Assembly: GCF_025766255.1 (NCBI RefSeq)
Contig: NW_026516695.1
Span: forward strand, 331,497-395,496
Reading direction: 5' to 3'
DNA length: 64,000 nucleotides
Source of the DNA: Zychaea mexicana
Lineage: Eukaryota > Mucoromycota > Mucoromycetes > Mucorales > Lichtheimiaceae
In this document: piece after piece, positions 58,364 to 64,000 of the stretch
Layout of the letters: every line of letters begins with the position of its first letter
Position numbering within the stretch: the stretch's first letter is position 1
Notes under the pieces: model-generated
What the model was told of the DNA's origin: nothing
What the model saw: only the letters and a program-made list of their open reading frames with translations
Database searches by the model: none
Translations under genes and position numbers: made by a program

Positions 58364-59351
58364 TCCTAGCACGACTATCTTTCTTTCACATGCTCAAAAG
58401 GTGATATACACATGGGTTAATCATTTGCATAAAAGATATATCTTCTTGTTAATAGTCACCTGCGAATATTATCATTAATTTTTTTCAAGAATTTTCTTTA
58501 ATAAATGGTGCCTTTTCAAAATCATAGTGCACTTGTGGTAAACCACACTACTTTGAGATTGATCCGGACAACTCATCCCACTCCGCCGTCTTTGTAACCA
58601 GTAGAAAGCAGTAGAGAGAACACCACACACACGAATGAATCACAATATTACATAATTAGCGCCATATCAATGATCTCTCAAACATGGATCACAATCGAGA
58701 ATAACTCAGAACCAACCATTGTATACACATTGTCCTATTCTCGAGTTAGTCAGCACTTCCTTTGAATCTAGCTTATATGAGTTGAGCGAAGTGTACCTGT
58801 CAAAGAGCTTTTTTTTTTTGAATGAGCCAGGTGGAGGCTGAAATTTTATTGGTTGGTCACACGTTCAATGTCAAAGAGCAGATACCAATTCCAGCACAGA
58901 CAAAGGTGAAATTCGCCAAACAAGGAGCACACTGATCAAGACAAAGATGACTCTTTACAATCGGAAGGCAGCGTTCATTGTCATGACCGCCAAACTCAAC
59001 CTTACCATCCTTCTTCATCTTTGAAACATCCGAAACCTAGCATGTCCGCGATCCATTCATTAGTTCATCCAAACGGAAGTCTTGACAGCATATCCAAGAG
59101 TATATAAAGGGTTGTTAATTCATTCAAAAAAAATCATCTCATATTTGACTCTCACAGTATTTCATATTGTCTTTTATTCAATCTCTTTTCTCTTATTATC
59201 TATTCACAACCCACGTTCACACAGCACTCCTTCTCTCAAACAAGGTTTTCTTTTCTCCTTCTTACAACTTTCTCTCCAATAACTCTCTTTCTATCTTATC
59301 ACTATTGTTTTATATTCATAAAGCCTTGCACCTTTATACTCAATACTAAAA
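58364..59351. other. Intergenic upstream of the Fanzor gene
   Basis: About 1 kb without supported coding. It has a T-rich tract near 58810, complementary arms TCGAGAATA / TATTCTCGA around 58695 and 58737, and a CT-rich leader before the ATG at 59352. If the Fanzor gene sits in a transposon, its left end may lie here. Confidence 0.45.
59101..59108 (+). promoter_or_regulatory. Candidate TATA box of the Fanzor gene
   Basis: TATATAAA, about 245 bp upstream of the ATG at 59352, followed by a long pyrimidine-rich leader. Confidence 0.45.
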
Positions 59352-62300
59352 ATGGTGTCTATCAGTGTCGTGGACGACAGCGACACTGATATGACTATGT
59401 CACCAATCGACTCGTTTGATACCGACAATATGCTCGTCGATAATGACCCAACCACTGATGCTTTTTCGGAAGCGAGCGATGGTGCGGCTATGATGGATGT
59501 AGACGACGAAAATATTGGTTTTGACAACGTTAATGACTACTATGACGACCTGGACAACGACACTAGCTCGGACATTACATCATTTGCCGAGAATGAGTAC
59601 TCCTATGATGAAATAGCGTACATGGAGCAAGAAGGAGCAGCAGGTACTGTTAATATTGTCTTTCCACTTGTCTTCTGTATATGATTTTTATGAGCATGTA
59701 TATAGTAGACTCACTATGGTTGTACCTTTATATTATTTCCTACATAGAACCGGAGCCAGACTTCATTCGCGACACGTTTTACGGCCGTGCATATACATGG
59801 CGATTAGCCAGTCGCAAATGCAAGTTGAGGGTAGCATTAAATGATAATCGTGAGCTGTACAGGGTTCGTACACCATTTATAAAGCCGACACCAAGATTAT
59901 CTATGATTATCTGGACAGAAAAGCTAAAACAATCTTATATTACCGCTTTAAAGGCTTACCTTCGTTCGTTAGCTGAGTGGTACCAAGTACTTCGCAGAGA
60001 CGCCTTGAACTTGATTAATCTGCATGCTCTGCTTGCATACGAAAGCAACGGTGAGATACCCATGCCAGAATTAGACAATCAAACGTATTGGGCTACGGCA
60101 TTTCGGATGGTGATCACCAATCCAACGCAAGAGGCACCTATACCGGCTCGCGTGAGAATAATTTCTGTTGCTTGGGATGAATTGTGCATAATATGTACTG
60201 TATGTCGCGGAGCATGCAACACTGACAAGCTTTTTACATTATTGACTTCAATAGACTCCAAACCGCTACGCCGTTCTACGCGATATCTTCAATAATCATT
60301 ATCAGCCACAACGCCGGAATGCGGAAACAGGAGAAGGTATTAGATATACCGATATGACGCTTTGAAACTGGGTAAATGTAAAACAATGATAGATGTTTGA
60401 TACTGACTTTCTTAACAGCGTTATACGATCTTCCTGTTCTTCGTCAAGACTTATCAATGTCCTTGTTGGCTCGATTAGCAGAGCTGTTTGCAGTAAAGGC
60501 TAAAACCAGTAAGTGTAGTGTACACGCAATTACTTACATGCTCTATATATATCTGTTAAACCATAGAAATACTTATTAACTGAGGATATAATATTTGTAG
60601 ATGCCATGAACCACCTATGCGCCAACATTCCTGTTTTTCTCAAGCGTTTATGGGTCGCATATCTGAGTCATCTGCGCCATGAACATAACCTTACCTTTCG
60701 AATCAGCATCTCTAACATGGGTAAACAAAAGAATGATTTTCTTTTCTACTTAAATTGGTAATACTGGAGTGTTGAAAAATATCTCACCGCTATTTTTTAT
60801 GGTGATCTGCTTATAGCAAAAGAAATCTGTAATTTGATCACAACGCACAGAACTCATTTGACTCAGCGTTTAATTGAACGAATTCCAGCAGCAATCTTTA
60901 CTGAGGTGCTTCAATATTTCAAGTAAGAAATTACACATAATTTCTTTTTAATTTGTTATGATGATTATATAGATACAACACATAGATAAACACACAGTTA
61001 TAACTAAGACGGTGTACCTAATTTCAACTTTTTTAGCCAACACACTGCACGATTCGAACAAGCATATGCCGGCGTGAATATCGCACGCATAGTACAGCGA
61101 CCGTCCATATCTGGCCCTGCAATGCTAGTGAATTCGCTATCCTTTTATATCTGGCTGTCACTTGAAGCCCAGCCTTTCCAATTCTGTCCCAAGTGGACTC
61201 CACTACCACTTGCCAGTCACCGCATTAGATTCATGCCGGTCGACCTTGAAACTATGTATTACATCGTACGCGAAGTGGACGAGCGAGATCCTGCACAAGT
61301 GCCGGATAATATTGTGGTAATGATATGCGTTTTTACTCTCTTTGTGTTTCCAGTTATTAAAAGATGTTATTTGTTTATTTACTGGCTTGTTTCCATCGAT
61401 GCATAAATCTAGAGACCAAATAACGTTCCTGGTCGTGGACGTTGCTTGTCATATCGTGTTTTCAGACAGCAAGATCCTGAGCTGCTTGAAGGCTTCTGGG
61501 AGTCGCTATTTAATATCGGTCACATAGAGCCGCGACGTTGCCGATACGCAGTCGAAGGTAGATTCCGTATACATTTTGAATAGTCACAAAGTGGTATCTT
61601 TTGATAGTTATATCTAAACTCATCTATCTCATATACATTTATAAATATGATGTGCCCAGGTCAAGGTGTTGTGCCCCCAGAAGACCGCGAGCTCAAACTC
61701 TTCAATAACACATTCGAAACGGATGGTGTCGCCATTGTGTTCCATTTTCGCAGGCCTGTGACAACGCGGCGTGGAGGTTGGTAGTACCCTCATAGCATGC
61801 AATATTAAAAGTATGTATTTGGTCATGACGAGATCTCATAAATCTATTGTTAGAGTATATGCCTTCTAGCTCCAAACAAGTTAAACGCTTTCCTCGTGAA
61901 ATTGACGTCACACAGTGGAGAAGAGGAATGTATCATCTTTCCAAAGAGCCAGATGGTCTTGATGCAGAGCGGCTTCATAATTTTCGAACAGTGTTCATAG
62001 ACCCAGGTATATATCTAATCATTCTCAAAATATGTAACGTTATCTAAGTAGATATTTTGTATATTACTTTAGGCATCCGGTCTCTGGTCACTGCTGTAGA
62101 CACTCTTGAGCCGCTCGAAACACCTGAAGCGAGAGCAGAGCACGTATATCAGCTAAATAACAGAACATACCAGTGAGTACTGCGTGCAGTATATTTACTT
62201 TTAGCAAGTATGAGCGTGTGTCCGCGCTTTTTACATCTGATGCCAACATGTTTGATTTTGTACATAACCCTTTTTCAGGTTCCAGTCCATGTTCAAGTGG

Positions 62301-63863
62301 GCGCTCCAAAAGGAAAACAAAAATCGAGCACGCTATGCTCATGTCGAGCGACAGGCTCATCCGGATCAAGATATCCCGGAGATACAGGAGGTGTATGATA
62401 TGTTGAGAGGACATCCGGCTTCAGCGCCTACTTCGGAAGGTTTCCGAAATTACATCAGAATGTTGAGTGGCGTGCACAGACAGTAAGTTACTCAGCTATG
62501 TCGATATATACTGGAACACCGTGATCATCATTTTGGCATGAGTATTCACTCTAGTTTTTTTTTTTTTTTTGAAAAAAAAAATAGCATCCCATGAACAATT
62601 TAACAAACATTTCTTTCACCGGGAAACGTTACTCACTCTTTTTTCTGCGCGCAAAGCGCATTGGGAGAATCTTGCCAACAGATTGATAGGGTTGGATCAC
62701 CGTGAAGATGTAAGTATCTTTCTGTGTATGAGTACTTCTTTGATAAGTCGCAAAAGCTAATATGGTTGCTTCAAGGTACCTCTCCCTTTCTTCAATAAGG
62801 CCTCCAAACGCGAACGCAAAGCTCACCGCCGCCGGTTTCGCCGACCGCGCCGCGCACATGCAGGATTCAGAGTGGAAGACAATTGTATTGTAGCATATGG
62901 TGATGGAAGGTTTAAGCCCTCCTTCAAAGGATTTGAACCTATTCCTGTTGAGGTAAATAAGAAAATTTATCTGGCAGACGTGGTGGAACGTTAATTAGTG
63001 ACGAATGAAGCGAGTGTCCTTGCTATGAATTGACGCCTCTATTATAAATAACTTTGTAGACGTTCCGGGCGGTTCTAGCAAGACGTGTAATGGTCATGCT
63101 CATCGATGAGTATCGAACCAGTGTTGTGTGCAGTGCTTGCGATGCGAACACGCGTCAATTTCGAGACCGTCCAGGAAGTGTTCAAGTGTGTCGCGAGCAC
63201 ACAAAGCGGAGAATTCGTCGGATCCGCGAACGTGCTGAAGACGATGGACACAGGAACAATGCCCGACGGCAGCTCTGGTGTGTGGATGACGACGGCCATA
63301 ACCTTTGGCCAACATCGACTTGCAACGACCGTCAAAACGCTGGTACGTAATATAGGCTTTGTTACTTTCTATCGTGTATACAAGAAGTTTGTAAACAGTG
63401 AGAGAGCTTCAATAGCTAATATTAATGGTTGTAATAATATACCAAAACTTATTTTCCAGCTGGTTCCCAATTATCCGTGTATCCATTGAAGTTCTGCGAT
63501 CATTGTCCTGTACCTACTGTAAGTAGCTAGTATTTGATTGTTTTATTACATCAGTGCCTTGATAATGCATCATGCGACTTGCGCATAAGCTTACATTATC
63601 TATACATATAGTTGTGGGACCGTGATAATAATGCTGCCCGAAACATTGGTCGTATCTTCATGCAATACGTCCAAACTGGTAATTTGAGATCGCGACCACC
63701 GTCGATGCGTCGTCCCGCTGGAGAAAATGTATTAGACGATGCCCACGACGACGAGTTTGAAGAGGAGGAGGAAAACGAAGAAGAAGAGAAGAAGAGAGGC
63801 CTTGGCGCCTGTCATGGAGTGAGTGGAGGGCCACTCCAACGAGATACAAATGGGGGGAGGTAA
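59352..63863 (+). CDS. Fanzor (eukaryotic TnpB-like RNA-guided nuclease)
   Basis: About 1,010 residues in ~17 exons: 59352-59643, 59748-60199, 60255-60336, 60419-60508, 60601-60720, 60817-60922, 61037-61316, 61413-61557, 61660-61776, 61854-62006, 62073-62172, 62279-62482, 62585-62709, 62776-62952, 63060-63342, 63460-63518, 63612-63863. Residues 1-97 are acidic and disordered. RuvC-I is VFIDPGIRSLVTAVDT (Asp near 611, codons split by an intron after Pro). YGDGRFKPSFKG and LIDEYRTSVVCSAC follow, then CDHC completing a C4 zinc finger, then WDRDNNAARNIG (RuvC-III Asp). The D-x(~222)-TS-x2-CxxC...RD spacing fits the published Fanzor consensus. The C-terminus is Glu-rich. All junction phases agree except exon 12 to 13, which is off by one base beside a T16/A10 tract. 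TnpB-type proteins cut DNA guided by a transposon-derived RNA. Confidence 0.85.
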
Positions 63864-64000
63864 GTATCTTATTCCATACTCGTTTCTTTACTTTTGTAAC
63901 AGCTGTCTAACTTTTGTTTCTTTTCATGCATACGCTTTAATACTTCTTTCCTTCTTTCTGTTGCATTTATTCTCCGCTTCTTATTTCTAATTTTTCTTGA
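63864..64000. other. 3' flank of the Fanzor gene, cut by the window edge
   Basis: The stop TAA overlaps a good donor (AGGTAAGTATC), so one more exon beyond is possible. Guide (omega/f) RNAs of Fanzor genes usually derive from the 3' end and flank of the gene; only 137 bp are visible here, which is too little to judge. Confidence 0.35.

Noticed and set aside
1..64000. CRISPR arrays, bacterial operons, tRNA or rRNA genes
   Set aside because: No regularly spaced repeats, no B-box-like tRNA motifs and no rRNA sequence seen; gene structure is eukaryotic throughout.

Overview
The window is nuclear DNA of a filamentous fungus, most likely one of the Mucorales (Mucoromycota). The evidence is dense short GT-AG introns, AT-rich spacers, TATA boxes close to short genes, a large TPR/F-box/LRR family, a LINE with a C-terminal reverse-transcriptase zinc finger, an intron-rich Fanzor gene and one apparent U12-type AT-AC intron. 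The genus cannot be fixed from sequence alone.

Layout. 0-9 kb: the start of a WD40 gene (EIPR1-like, running off the left edge) is divergent from a STE24-type CAAX protease; then cytochrome P450 no. 1 and F-box protein no. 1. 10-24 kb: housekeeping and cell-surface genes, namely a secreted GH18 chitinase, a TMX-like membrane thioredoxin, a sorbitol/xylitol-type dehydrogenase, a Gly/Tyr-repeat protein and an SLMAP/Far10-like STRIPAK subunit. 25-34 kb: gene-poor, with an unrecognised single-exon gene, a small signal-anchored protein, a 5'-truncated LINE bounded by a 15-bp target-site duplication, a 71-residue IFI6/IFI27-like protein and a broken second copy of it. 34.5-36.6 kb: COX subunit IV and prefoldin subunit 5. 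37-54 kb: a duplicated block with F-box no. 2, ornithine-decarboxylase-like no. 1 (PLP lysine replaced by Gln), P450 no. 2, ornithine-decarboxylase-like no. 2 and F-box no. 3. 54.9-64 kb: a decayed MULE transposase, a two-repeat SANT/Myb-like gene and a ~1,010-residue Fanzor (eukaryotic TnpB-like RNA-guided nuclease) gene with about 17 exons.

Most notable: (1) the Fanzor gene, which carries the RuvC DPG motif, the [TS][TS]xxC zinc finger and the terminal RD motif but has one reading-phase break beside a T16/A10 tract; (2) a decarboxylase-fold pseudoenzyme that keeps exactly the exon plan of its paralog yet has lost its PLP lysine and other cofactor residues; (3) repeated P450 / decarboxylase / F-box adjacency across 50 kb; (4) an AT-AC intron in prefoldin 5; (5) a fungal interferon-inducible-like microprotein with a truncated duplicate.
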